Below, one piece after another: positions 35,201 to 42,835 of a DNA stretch of 64,000 nucleotides. The position numbers and the translations under genes were made by a program. The stretch's first letter is position 1, and every line of letters begins with the position of its first letter. A model generated the notes under the pieces. It did no database searches and was not told the DNA's origin. It saw only the letters and a program-made list of their open reading frames with translations. The DNA is taken from positions 10,982 through 74,981 of the forward strand of contig JBFWRL010000008.1 of NCBI GenBank assembly GCA_050248915.1. Direction: 5' to 3'. This stretch comes from GCA-2770975 sp050248915. GTDB lineage: Bacteria > Cyanobacteriota > Sericytochromatia > UBA7694.

Positions 35201-38119
35201 CGATTACAAGCCGGTTTGGACCTGCTCAAAGCCGAAGGCAATTTAATGTATGCCGCTTATAACATTTATTTTTTGAGCAGTTTTGGCTTTGTCAGAGGCA
35301 CCCCCCTCAAAGAACTTCATCAGGTGGGCTTGAGTTATTTGCCTCTTTTGGCCTCGGAACACCGAAAACAGTATCAAGAGATGTCACTTGAGGCCATGAT
35401 TGAACCGCTGCTGACATTTACCCAGCCTGAACAGGTCAAACAACTTGCCGACAAATTTAATTCAGAATGGGTCAAATCACATCACGATTCTCCGCTGCTG
35501 ATCTCCCATTATTATTGTGTCTATCTGCGCAGTGCCTATCTCTTGGGGAATAGGGATTTTGCCTTGCAGATTTTGCTACCAGCCAGCGCAGCCTTTGAGC
35601 AAAGTCAGGCGTTTATCTATGGCATCGACGGGGCTTTTTATGCGGCTTTGATCTGGTGTCAAGGCCTGAAAACAGGGGTCTTGCCTCAGGGCTATTCGGC
35701 CCACCAAGCCCGTTCAAAACTGGCCAAAATTTTCAAACGCATGGGTTTCTTGGCCCAATTGTCCCCTGTCAATTTTGAACACAATTACCTGCTTATCAAA
35801 GCCGAGAAACAGCATTTGAACGGAGATTTTCTCGGGGCCTTGAAGAGCTATGATGCCGCCATACAAGCAGCAGAAAGCCATGGTTTTCAACATGTACAGG
35901 CCTTGGCCAATCATCTGGCAGGCCAGGCCTGTTTTGCTGAGAACCAAACCCGTTTGGCCTTGGTCTATCTCAGTGCCGCTCATCGTGGCTATTTGCAGTG
36001 GGGAGCGCCGGCTTTGCTCAGCCGTCTCGAAAGAGAGTTTCCGAGTTTGGTCGCACAACTTTCACAGGCGGATATTGAGCGGGTTTTTGGCGGCAAAACG
36101 ACCTCTCCGGCCAGTTTGGAGACCAGCCACCTGGACCTGCTCAGCCTGATCAAAGCCTCACAGGCCCTCTCCGAAGTGGTGGAACTCCATTCGCTGCTCG
36201 AAAAACTGCTGCTGATTGTGATGGAAAATGCCGGGGCGCAAAAGGGATTTTTGCTCTTGCCCAAACCCGAAAGCAAAGATTGGTTTATCGAAGCCAGGGC
36301 TGGGGCAGAAGGCGGAGTGACCATTGGCTCCCAAGCTTTGGCTGAGACCCATTTATTGGCACAGGGTGTGGTCAATTATGTGCTGCGCACCCAGTCCAGT
36401 GTCTTGCTTGAAAATGCCTGCCAACAGGGTGATTTTATGCAGGATAGCTATATTTTGGAGCAGCAGACCCGTTCACTGCTCTGTTTGCCCTTGCTTAAAC
36501 AGGGCCAATTGCAGGGGATTTTGTATCTGGAAAACAACCTCACGCCGGGGGCTTTTACCCCGGAGCATATTCAAACCCTGAATGTGCTCTCCAGTCAGGC
36601 CGCGATTTCGCTTGAAAATGCCCAACTCTATCAGCTGATGCGTGAACAGAATTGGGTGCTGGAAGAAAAGGTCTCAGCCCGCACCGCCGAATTGATGCTG
36701 GCCAAAGAGGGGGCTGAAGTGGCGAATCAGGCCAAAAGTCGCTTTTTGGCCAATATGAGCCACGAAATTCGCACGCCTTTAAACGCCATTATTGGCTTCT
36801 CGCGGCTTCTGCAGCAGAACAAGGCCCTGCCCGCTGAGGATGCAGAGAAATTGGAGATCGTCGTTCACAGCGGTGAACATTTGCTAACTTTGATCAACGA
36901 TACCCTGGAAATGGCCAAGATTGAAGCGGGAACCACCCAGTTTGACCTGACAGATTTTGACTTACATGCTTTGCTGCGTGAATTGCAAAATATGCTGCAG
37001 CTCAAGGCCTCAAGTAAAGGTTTGGCGCTGGACATCTCGATTGATCCCGCTGTGCCCAGGGGGATTCGTGCAGATGCCCAAAAACTGCGCCAGCTCTTGA
37101 TCAATTTTTTGACCAATGGCATCAAATACACCTCCCAAGGCTGGGTTCATTTGGCGGTGTTTCACAAAGAGGGAGCAGAGGCTGGGGCGCGTCTTTGCTT
37201 TGAGATCAGCGACAGTGGCACGGGGATTGCGCAGGCGGATTTAAACACCATTTTTGAGCCCTTTATGCAAGCTGAGCAGGCCGAGGGCTTTCGAGAAGGG
37301 GTGGGACTGGGTTTGGCCATCAGTCAAAATCTGATCAAAAAAATGGGCGGCACACTCTCGGTTTCGAGCACCTTGGGAAAGGGCTCTTGTTTTGCTTTTG
37401 AGCTGCCCTTGCAATTGGCCGAAACGGCGTTGCCGACACAACGTGTCGTACAAAAAGTGGTGGGCCTGCTGTCTGCCGAAAAGGTCTGGCGCATTTTGAT
37501 TGTCGATGACGATGCCAATAACCGAGCCCTGCTTCAGCATTATTTGGCCCCTTTGGGGTTTGAACTGGCCCAGGCAGGCAATGGTCAAATGGGATTGGCA
37601 TTGGCCGAAACCTTCCGCCCCCATTTGGTCTTGATGGATATGCGCATGCCTGTAATGGATGGCTATCTGGCCACAGCCAAACTTATACGCGAGAGCCAAG
37701 ATTGGGAAGAGCCACCTGTGGTGGTTGCCGTCACGGCCAGTGCCTTTGAAGATCAGCGCCAGGAGGTACTGGCAGCCGGTTGCCAAGATTTTTTGCGCAA
37801 GCCGGTTAGCGAAGAGGCTGTTTTGGATGTCATTGCCAGGTTTTTGCCTGTGGTGTATCGCTATGCTGAACCTGATCTTGTCCAACCCAATCGGAGCTGG
37901 ACCTGGGAACAGAGTGTGGCAGCCTTGCAAACGGCGCCTTTGGCCTTGCGCCAGGCTTTGCGTGAGGCGACAGAGTCTGCTCAGATGGAGAGTATTGATC
38001 AGGTCATTCAATCTCTTCGCGAAACCTCTGAGGCCCTTGCCCAGGCTTTAGAATCCGCAGCGACCTGCTTTGACTATGATCAGATCTTGGCCCTTTTAAA
38101 CGCGGCGGACAGCGTTTAA
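32216..38119 (+). CDS. Ser/Thr kinase-AAA ATPase-GAF-histidine kinase-receiver hybrid
   Basis: A 1967-residue soluble sensor kinase. Approximate order: Ser/Thr kinase-like domain (1-265; catalytic loop VIHQDLNPQN, IDFGLGL); AAA-type predicted ATPase with P-loop GASGSGKS near residue 325 and Walker B-like FIDDLQWAD; a long TPR-like helical region (600-1300); GAF (1312-1475); HisKA with phospho-acceptor His in NMSHEIRTPLN near 1515; HATPase (1620-1735; GVGLGLAISQNL); receiver (1757-1875; Asp in LVLMDMRMPVMDG); a short C-terminal helical segment. The catalytic-loop Lys of classical kinases is Asn here, so Ser/Thr kinase activity is doubtful. This architecture is known in cyanobacteria and other complex bacteria. 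ATG at 32216, no clear ribosome binding site. Confidence 0.92.
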   Translation: MKQPELLCLRPYSQLYLFHSPDYPQPVVLKVLSAELPSQAQLDALNNEFNLTQHLDSVFVRRALQRSQWQGKPALLLEYVPGQTLRDFFSSPQPQALLLQIALQLAQALADIHAQGVIHQDLNPQNILIEPETHALKLIDFGLGLSPTQAEIPSALLTGTWAYLSPEQTGRTAQKVDQRSDLYALGVTLYELMTGQMPFVAEDELGMIYAHLAKIPRAPDVLLSNPTPVLQALSKVILKLLAKHPEDRYQSAQGLVEDLGLIAACSDQTTALLAFTPGESESRLALKIPAKLYGREREIKALLGVFQALQATPNQPAQVVLIAGASGSGKSFLVHEIQQPLFELHGFFIFAGKYDQYQKHLPYSAFVQGITHFVQQILTESPEHVAKWRERVLSALGSSAQVVMAMIPALRHLLGEQPDVVALEPHEEQNRIRHLLKRLIEVLASLERPLVIFIDDLQWADRASLNLLKDLALEPVLPGLLLIGAYRDNETPSDHLLSQIVTDLAAEGRAPERIQLLNLQASQIARLLADTLLLSVAQTAELAHGVFQKTQGNAFFVHQFLYDLHRQGLLYFEFGRQQWCWKLADIQAQNVTDNVVSLLTEKIQTQPAAAQILLKWGACLGNRFDALVAGQAAGLSRFDVQAAVKQLSETGLLVPLPSPKATLLCRFLHDRVQQAAYALLTALELPEVHLKIGRLLLASTAEDDLQSLNFERVYHLNLGRLLLQDSAEKRHLAQLNLWAAQHSRRSAAYEDVMELTGIALALLGEAAWQSDYTLMFELSLLQIEATFVIGQNERSEELYPRLVKEARTPQDQARVFYLQLTLYSQQRRYKEAIVVFLTALEALGEGLPRQPWQQALQFGVVLLSLKQRFKRREIVHLADLPEMTDPHSLVLAQLMGTSLDILMAADQKLLFGLVVAKLVKLSLEKGNAEISALAYAFYGASRQQLFGDFTSARQFALLALNLAERSNNPILKNKVYASYGLLLNPFYQHIQVSIDRLQAGLDLLKAEGNLMYAAYNIYFLSSFGFVRGTPLKELHQVGLSYLPLLASEHRKQYQEMSLEAMIEPLLTFTQPEQVKQLADKFNSEWVKSHHDSPLLISHYYCVYLRSAYLLGNRDFALQILLPASAAFEQSQAFIYGIDGAFYAALIWCQGLKTGVLPQGYSAHQARSKLAKIFKRMGFLAQLSPVNFEHNYLLIKAEKQHLNGDFLGALKSYDAAIQAAESHGFQHVQALANHLAGQACFAENQTRLALVYLSAAHRGYLQWGAPALLSRLEREFPSLVAQLSQADIERVFGGKTTSPASLETSHLDLLSLIKASQALSEVVELHSLLEKLLLIVMENAGAQKGFLLLPKPESKDWFIEARAGAEGGVTIGSQALAETHLLAQGVVNYVLRTQSSVLLENACQQGDFMQDSYILEQQTRSLLCLPLLKQGQLQGILYLENNLTPGAFTPEHIQTLNVLSSQAAISLENAQLYQLMREQNWVLEEKVSARTAELMLAKEGAEVANQAKSRFLANMSHEIRTPLNAIIGFSRLLQQNKALPAEDAEKLEIVVHSGEHLLTLINDTLEMAKIEAGTTQFDLTDFDLHALLRELQNMLQLKASSKGLALDISIDPAVPRGIRADAQKLRQLLINFLTNGIKYTSQGWVHLAVFHKEGAEAGARLCFEISDSGTGIAQADLNTIFEPFMQAEQAEGFREGVGLGLAISQNLIKKMGGTLSVSSTLGKGSCFAFELPLQLAETALPTQRVVQKVVGLLSAEKVWRILIVDDDANNRALLQHYLAPLGFELAQAGNGQMGLALAETFRPHLVLMDMRMPVMDGYLATAKLIRESQDWEEPPVVVAVTASAFEDQRQEVLAAGCQDFLRKPVSEEAVLDVIARFLPVVYRYAEPDLVQPNRSWTWEQSVAALQTAPLALRQALREATESAQMESIDQVIQSLRETSEALAQALESAATCFDYDQILALLNAADSV

Positions 38120-38128
38120 ACTATCTCT

Positions 38129-39271
38129 ATGGATGCAAACACACTTTCCGGTTATATTCTGATTGTCGATGACAATCCCAATAATTTACGGTTGTTGATC
38201 ACGCTTTTGAGTGAGCAGGGCTATGAGACACGGCCTGCCAACAATGGCTCACGGGCGCTCAACACCGTGCAGAAACAAAAACCCGACCTGATCTTGCTTG
38301 ATATCAATATGCCCGAAATGGATGGCTACGAAGTCTGTCGCCAGCTCAAGGCCCATCCCGAAACGGCAGATATCCCCGTGCTGTTTATCAGCGCCAACGA
38401 CGAATTACACGACAAGGTCAAAGGCTTTGATGTCGGTGGGGTGGACTATATCTCCAAACCCTTTGAGCCCCAAGAACTCTTTGCCCGCGTGCGCACCCAT
38501 TTGCAGCTTAAACAGGCCCAGGATCAGCTCAAAGCCTTGAATCTTCAATTGCAGGCCTCCAACCGCTTTTTTCAGCACTTGGGCCAGGTCAAAGACGAGT
38601 TTTTGGGCATGGTTTCTCACGATTTAAAAAATCCCTTGAGCAGTATTTTGCTCTTTTCGCGCTATATGGAATCGCGTACCCTCTCCGAAGACAAAGCCCG
38701 TGAAATGGGTCGCCTGATTACCAAAGCGGGCAAGCGCATGTTTCGTTTGATTGAAGATCTGCTCGATTTGAATAAATTGGAACAGGGCGAGTTAACCCCT
38801 GAGCTTCAGCGCTTTGACCTGCTGCCTTTGGCCCAAGAGGTCTGGGCCGAATACCAGGAGAAGGCCCAGGCCAAGGCCCAGCAACTGAAGCGTGTTTGGG
38901 AGATGGAGAGCGCTTGGATCATTGCTGACCCCTTGCGGGTACGGCAGGTGCTGGAAAACCTCCTGTCCAATGCGCTCAAATTTTCGCCTTCCCAGAGTGA
39001 AATTGAGCTCCAAGTGCTGCAGGTGGGAGAGGCGGTATGTCTGCAGGTGCGCGATCAGGGGCCCGGATTAAGTGAATCCGATCAGGCCCAGCTCTTTGAA
39101 AAGTTTATGCGTTTGAGTGCCAAACCCACAGGGGGCGAACACTCCAGTGGCTTGGGGCTCTCGATCAGCAAAAAATTGGTGGAAGCGATGTCTGGCACCA
39201 TTGGCTGCGAAAGCCAATTGGGCCAAGGGGCCTGTTTCTTTGTCTCCTTTCCCCTGAGCCATCCGATCTGA
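38129..39271 (+). CDS. Receiver-histidine kinase hybrid
   Basis: A 380-residue protein: receiver domain at residues 5-125 (IVDDNPNN, phospho-acceptor Asp in LILLDINMPEMDG, SKPF), HisKA with His in MVSHDLKNPLSS near residue 170, and HATPase (NLLSNALKF, DQGPGLSES, SGLGLSISKKL). It is a soluble phosphorelay component and starts 9 bases after the giant kinase gene, so both are in one operon. Its receiver is about 86% identical by eye (91 of 106 residues) to that of the diguanylate cyclase at 51.5 kb, implying recent duplication. Confidence 0.93.
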   Translation: MDANTLSGYILIVDDNPNNLRLLITLLSEQGYETRPANNGSRALNTVQKQKPDLILLDINMPEMDGYEVCRQLKAHPETADIPVLFISANDELHDKVKGFDVGGVDYISKPFEPQELFARVRTHLQLKQAQDQLKALNLQLQASNRFFQHLGQVKDEFLGMVSHDLKNPLSSILLFSRYMESRTLSEDKAREMGRLITKAGKRMFRLIEDLLDLNKLEQGELTPELQRFDLLPLAQEVWAEYQEKAQAKAQQLKRVWEMESAWIIADPLRVRQVLENLLSNALKFSPSQSEIELQVLQVGEAVCLQVRDQGPGLSESDQAQLFEKFMRLSAKPTGGEHSSGLGLSISKKLVEAMSGTIGCESQLGQGACFFVSFPLSHPI

Positions 39272-39276
39272 TTTTT

Positions 39277-39313
39277 AGCAAATTTTAAGCTGGCCCTCAG
39301 TGAATTTTTAAGT
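39277..39313 (-). repeat. Two CTTAAAA-type motifs 22 bp apart
   Basis: Read on the minus strand, 39299-39313 is ACTTAAAAATTCACT and 39277-39290 is GCTTAAAATTTGCT. Related motifs occur at 51397 and 56649. They precede the small gene at 39362. Confidence 0.35.
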
Positions 39314-39361
39314 GGGTCTTTTATGCTGAAAATTAATCAGACAACAAGAAAGGTCTTCACC

Positions 39362-39694
39362 ATGCAAATTCAAGGCGGTTTTGGAATGTCGGCACTACAG
39401 CCCATGCCCCGGATGGGTGCCGGGCTTCAGCCCGCTCAAATCTCTCGCTCCCAGGGGATTTCCACTGGCCCGGCCCCGCTCTCGGGTGAAGCGAAGCAAT
39501 TGGCCGCCCGCGCTGGGCAAATGAAAGGCTGCGGCACTTCTGCAGGTCCTTTTATGATCGGCCCCGAGCAGTTTTCAAAAATGGTCGATCAGAGCAATCC
39601 CCAACAGATGGAGGCCAAGTCTTCTGGCACCAAAGAGCTGATGTATGAGTTGCTGGGTGAGGCCTTTGATGTCTTTCTTGAGGTCCTGGGCTAA
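39362..39694 (+). CDS. Small protein of unknown function
   Basis: A 110-residue protein with no recognisable domain. The N-terminal half is Gly/Met/Pro/Ser-rich and apparently disordered (QIQGGFGMSALQPMPRMGAG). The C-terminal 40 residues can form amphipathic helices (GTKELMYELLGEAFDVFLEV). No signal peptide. An ATG at 39323 also fits the frame, but AGAAAGG lies before the ATG at 39362, which I prefer. It is monocistronic, between CTTAAAA-type motifs and a strong terminator, and marks the left edge of the accessory island. Confidence 0.6.
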   Translation: MQIQGGFGMSALQPMPRMGAGLQPAQISRSQGISTGPAPLSGEAKQLAARAGQMKGCGTSAGPFMIGPEQFSKMVDQSNPQQMEAKSSGTKELMYELLGEAFDVFLEVLG

Positions 39695-39737
39695 ACAGGC
39701 GCTCAAACCATCTCCCAACTCCCTGAGTTCAGCAGTG

Positions 39738-39762
39738 CTCCCCGTTGAGGGGAGTTTTTTTT
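39738..39762 (+). terminator. Strong Rho-independent terminator
   Basis: CTCCCC-GTTGA-GGGGAG followed by eight T residues, 43 bases after the stop of the small gene. Confidence 0.9.
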
Positions 39763-40025
39763 GTGGGTTGGTTCAGACCGGGAGCGTGGGTGCAAAAAAA
39801 GAATGAGAATGAATTCAACCAGATCTGGCTAAGCAGCAAATTTCAGATTCTGATATTTGGGCTTTAATTCTTGCAATTGTGACAAAATAAATACATAAAA
39901 AGGTCTGTTTTATGGAGTTAAATCGGCTTTAAGCTTTACATCCCCCTGCTTGAATCGCAAGCGTAAAAAATGTATGATTGAAGCGTTTCGTTTTGGCGGC
40001 TGTGATCGGCAGCGGCATTTTTGCT

Positions 40026-40091
40026 TCATATGGGTTATCTGGGATCTCGTGAATTGTTCATATGGAAGATTATCCAGATCTCATGAATTGT
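40026..40091 (+). repeat. Degenerate tandem repeat, two units of 32 and 34 bp
   Basis: Both units start TCATATGG and end TGAATTGT; between these the first has TTATCTGGGATCTCG and the second ATTATCCAGATCTCA. Two units only, without spacers, so not a CRISPR. Confidence 0.6.
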
Positions 40092-40335
40092 CCGAAATGG
40101 GGTGTTATACCGTTAGCCTTAAGGGGTGAATCAGCAAAAAGGGGTGTTATGTGGAAGGAATGGGAATTATGGGGTGCGTTTGGGCGGGTGATCAAAAAGG
40201 GCAACACGAATCACTTCCTTATCATAACACGATTTGAGACGGTATGCAATACTGAATTTTAATGTATGCAAAATTAGTTTTCTGCCTTTCTGGACTTTTG
40301 AAAGAAGAGGATTATAATTATAGGTGTGGCACACA

Positions 40336-40384
40336 GGGCAACACCGCATCGTCTTGACTGACGCAAGACATTTTTCGTGTGAAA
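40336..40384 (+). other. attC-like hairpin 0 (weak)
   Basis: A GGGCAAC box is followed by ATCGTCTTG, a 7-base loop and CAAGACAT. The stem pairs fully if the C at 40350 is left extrahelical on the left arm. It lies 33 bases before the first gene of the island. The right-hand box lacks the GTT expected of integron sites. Confidence 0.35.
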
Positions 40385-40417
40385 TTTAGTAAAAGCATTT
40401 GATTTGGTGATTATTAA

Positions 40418-40843
40418 ATGATTAATGATGATAGGAATAAAATAGGATTAAACGAGCGTACTATTCAAAACTGTATAGTTGCTTGGGAAGTACTTGGTGG
40501 TAATCAATTTTGCGAATTAGATACTTCTTTTGCTCATATTCATTCATCCCAAACCAAGTTTATTCAAAATCAAAATAAAGTTATTTTAGGAGCAGATGTT
40601 TTGCCTGGCAATGGCACATCAGCTCATTCTCGGATTTCTTTACTGGCATGTTTAGCCCATGAAAAAGCACACGCAGAGAGATTTAATAGCTTTCGATTAG
40701 ATCGAGATGTAGAGGAGAGAGATGAAGCAGAAACAAATATTCATGCTTCTTGGGAAGTTGTGTTAAGTCCCGTCGATAAAGAATCACTTATAGCAGCTTC
40801 TGTTGAACTATTAGAAATCTGGTTAGAAAACAAAAGGAATTAA
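40418..40843 (+). CDS. Small HExxH putative metallopeptidase-like protein
   Basis: A 141-residue AT-rich gene product. LACLAHEKAHAERF contains a zincin-type HExxH (HEKAH), and DEAETNIHASWEV about 30 residues later offers a third ligand, so a compact zinc-dependent hydrolase fold is plausible. I do not recognise the family. No signal peptide, so cytoplasmic. The next gene starts 3 bases after its stop, and the two following genes share its composition. By context it may be an activating or effector protease of a defence cassette. Confidence 0.6.
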   Translation: MINDDRNKIGLNERTIQNCIVAWEVLGGNQFCELDTSFAHIHSSQTKFIQNQNKVILGADVLPGNGTSAHSRISLLACLAHEKAHAERFNSFRLDRDVEERDEAETNIHASWEVVLSPVDKESLIAASVELLEIWLENKRN

Positions 40844-40846
40844 TTT

Positions 40847-41494
40847 ATGAAAGTTGAAAGCACTGGTGTTGTAATGATTGGTCTTTGCGATGTTCAAACA
40901 TCTAAATGCACAGCAAAAACAGCTCCTAATCCCATTACTGCCGTGTGGGAAGAACCTAATGGAATGCAAACTAATGTTTGTAGAAATTGTATTGACGAAA
41001 TGTTGAGAACTGAAGAATGGGAAATGGAAAATGTAAGGCCTCCTTTTTATCTCGATATAGCAACAACAATCAACAACACATTATTAATGGCTATAGAAGT
41101 CAAAAAAGCTCCTTTATTTCTGAAAAATCAATTAAAAAAAGCAATTGAAATAAAAGATAAATTATTAAGCAAAAAACAACTGCCAAATCAACCTTTCTTT
41201 ATGGTTATTTTTGTTCCAGGGAATGCTTATCTTTGGTATCCTGATAAACTAAATCAAATTAAATCGGAACCTGATGTAGAAATCGAAAGTAAAAATGATC
41301 TAGAAAAAATAATTAACAAGATAATTGATTTTGATGAAGATAAATATGATGACTTTGAAAAAGCTGCATATACATGGTTAACAGAGAAATTTTCAAATAA
41401 TAAAAGACCTGATAAATGGGTTTTAGATCTTCTTAATAAATATCACACCAGCTCAAACGAAATCAGAGTTACACATCAATACAAAGTCAGTTAA
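40847..41494 (+). CDS. Cys4 zinc-binding plus PD-(D/E)XK-like protein
   Basis: A 215-residue protein. The N-terminus has four cysteines in two pairs (CDVQTSKC and VCRNC), likely a treble-clef or ribbon zinc site. Residues about 65-130 fit a restriction-endonuclease-like core: FYLDIATTINNTLLMAIEVK gives an Asp followed by E-V-K, and PFFMVIFVPGNAYLWYPD matches the usual next strand. A DNA- or RNA-binding nuclease-like role is inferred. Start is ATG at 40847, 3 bases after the HExxH gene. Not assigned to a named family. Confidence 0.55.
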   Translation: MKVESTGVVMIGLCDVQTSKCTAKTAPNPITAVWEEPNGMQTNVCRNCIDEMLRTEEWEMENVRPPFYLDIATTINNTLLMAIEVKKAPLFLKNQLKKAIEIKDKLLSKKQLPNQPFFMVIFVPGNAYLWYPDKLNQIKSEPDVEIESKNDLEKIINKIIDFDEDKYDDFEKAAYTWLTEKFSNNKRPDKWVLDLLNKYHTSSNEIRVTHQYKVS

Positions 41495-41545
41495 TATTAA
41501 TGCGAATAATGTTTTGCGAAAATAAAAAACATTTAAAATATTATC

Positions 41546-42694
41546 GTGAAATCTAAGTTTTTAGACCTAGATTGGAAGAGTTATGAAAAATTAATTTCTG
41601 GATTGTTTTTAGGCGCTGATTTAATCCAAGTCGAGCAGGATGTTCACCTTATTGATAAAGATGGCAGTGACCGACAAGTAGACTGCTTAGTCACTGTCAC
41701 TTTTGGACCACACTCATTTAGAGTTGTAGTTGAATGTAAATCAGGAGCAACTCCTATTGAGCGGGGTGATGTCGATAAACTGCTAATGACAAAAGAAAAA
41801 GTAAATGCTTCTCAAGCATTGTTATTTGCAAATGGCTCTTTTCAATCGGGCGCAATTAATACTGCAAATGCAAATGGGGTTAGTCTTTTTAATGTAAAAA
41901 AGGGAATCTCTCAAAATTGGGTTCCAGCACAAACATTTAAGGCTTTTTGTCAGGTATTTTGTATTCAACTTCAAAACGAATTGAAATTACCTTGGTCAAA
42001 AATCGAAATAGGAAGGCATGAAGGCGTTAGTATTCCAAAGAATGGGCTTACTCCATCAGTTAGCTTTTTTCCTGAACGCACTGCAACAAAAGTTGTTGGA
42101 CGAAGTAAATTACTAGAAGATTTAATTGAGGATTCTGTATTTAATCAAATTGGAGACAAATATTGCTCTAAATTTGGTGTGATCGGAGAAGAAAAAGATT
42201 GTATTGGGTTTATTACATTAAAGTGTAATGTATCTTTTGAAGAACCAATTATTCTTGAAATAATTAAAGATCCTCTAATCCTTTTGAAAATTCCAGAAAT
42301 TTCTATAAATGCGGCTATTCGTATTGAGAAAAAGTCTGTAATGTGGAAATCAGCAGATGACTTAAATAACGCTCTTATTGTTCACGATGTTTGCAAAGAT
42401 ATTATCTACCAAGTCGGTCAAGATTCTCCTGATTCAATTTGGACTTGGATAAAGTCATCAAACTTACCTTTGAGCACAAACTTATCAAAGGATCATGTAT
42501 TTACAATTGTAAGTAGGGAAAATTTTTACCCTGAATGCTTTGAAAAACCTTGGTCTTCTTTTGATAAATTAAAAATTTATGACTGTGATTTTATAGCTGA
42601 ATCAAAGACTATGCAAGATGTATTGAAAATAATGAGAGCATCAGAATCTTCGAGAACAACATCACTTCCCCGAAGAAGGAGCTATCTAGAATAA
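41546..42694 (+). CDS. Mrr-like restriction endonuclease-fold protein
   Basis: A 382-residue protein. Residues 1-125 fit an Mrr-type PD-(D/E)XK nuclease domain: DWKSYEKLISGLFLGAD, then Asp in DGSDRQVDCLV, then VVECKSG with the E-x-K, then SQALLFANGSF and a final strand. The C-terminal 250 residues are a domain I do not recognise, possibly the sensor or target-binding part. The start is GTG at 41546. It is the last gene of set A and ends 46 bases before an attC-like hairpin. Confidence 0.65.
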   Translation: MKSKFLDLDWKSYEKLISGLFLGADLIQVEQDVHLIDKDGSDRQVDCLVTVTFGPHSFRVVVECKSGATPIERGDVDKLLMTKEKVNASQALLFANGSFQSGAINTANANGVSLFNVKKGISQNWVPAQTFKAFCQVFCIQLQNELKLPWSKIEIGRHEGVSIPKNGLTPSVSFFPERTATKVVGRSKLLEDLIEDSVFNQIGDKYCSKFGVIGEEKDCIGFITLKCNVSFEEPIILEIIKDPLILLKIPEISINAAIRIEKKSVMWKSADDLNNALIVHDVCKDIIYQVGQDSPDSIWTWIKSSNLPLSTNLSKDHVFTIVSRENFYPECFEKPWSSFDKLKIYDCDFIAESKTMQDVLKIMRASESSRTTSLPRRRSYLE

Positions 42695-42740
42695 TTTTTT
42701 TGTTAAATTAGGGAATGAATAAACTAATAATAACTTATAA

Positions 42741-42799
42741 GGCCAACAATCCGTTTCAAACTGACTCCCTTTGGTCGCAGATTAAGCGGAGCACTATAA
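42741..42799 (+). other. attC-like hairpin 1 (59 nt)
   Basis: GGCCAAC box, then CCGTTTCAAACTG facing CAGATTAAGCGG across a loop. The arms pair apart from one wobble and one mismatch if C at 42757 is extrahelical. The TTCAA/TTAAGCG pattern is typical of integron attC sites. The right box (CACTATA) lacks the conserved GTT. It is clearly related to the copy at 46013. Confidence 0.5.
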
Positions 42800-42835
42800 A
42801 TATTAGCATAAATCCAGATTCATTTGAGGTTTTAG

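Larger units (their letters stand above)
39763..40417. other. Gene-free left boundary of the accessory island
   Basis: No convincing gene in 655 bases; short frames here lack ribosome binding sites and family features. Composition drops sharply toward AT after about 40.25 kb. It holds a degenerate tandem repeat (40026-40091) and an attC-like hairpin (40336-40384). Confidence 0.6.

Noticed and set aside
40026..40091. CRISPR array
   Set aside because: Only two degenerate units, directly adjacent, no spacers and no cas genes.
40062..40262. 66-codon frame in the island border
   Set aside because: No ribosome binding site and Trp/Gly-rich random-looking product; it overlaps the tandem repeat.
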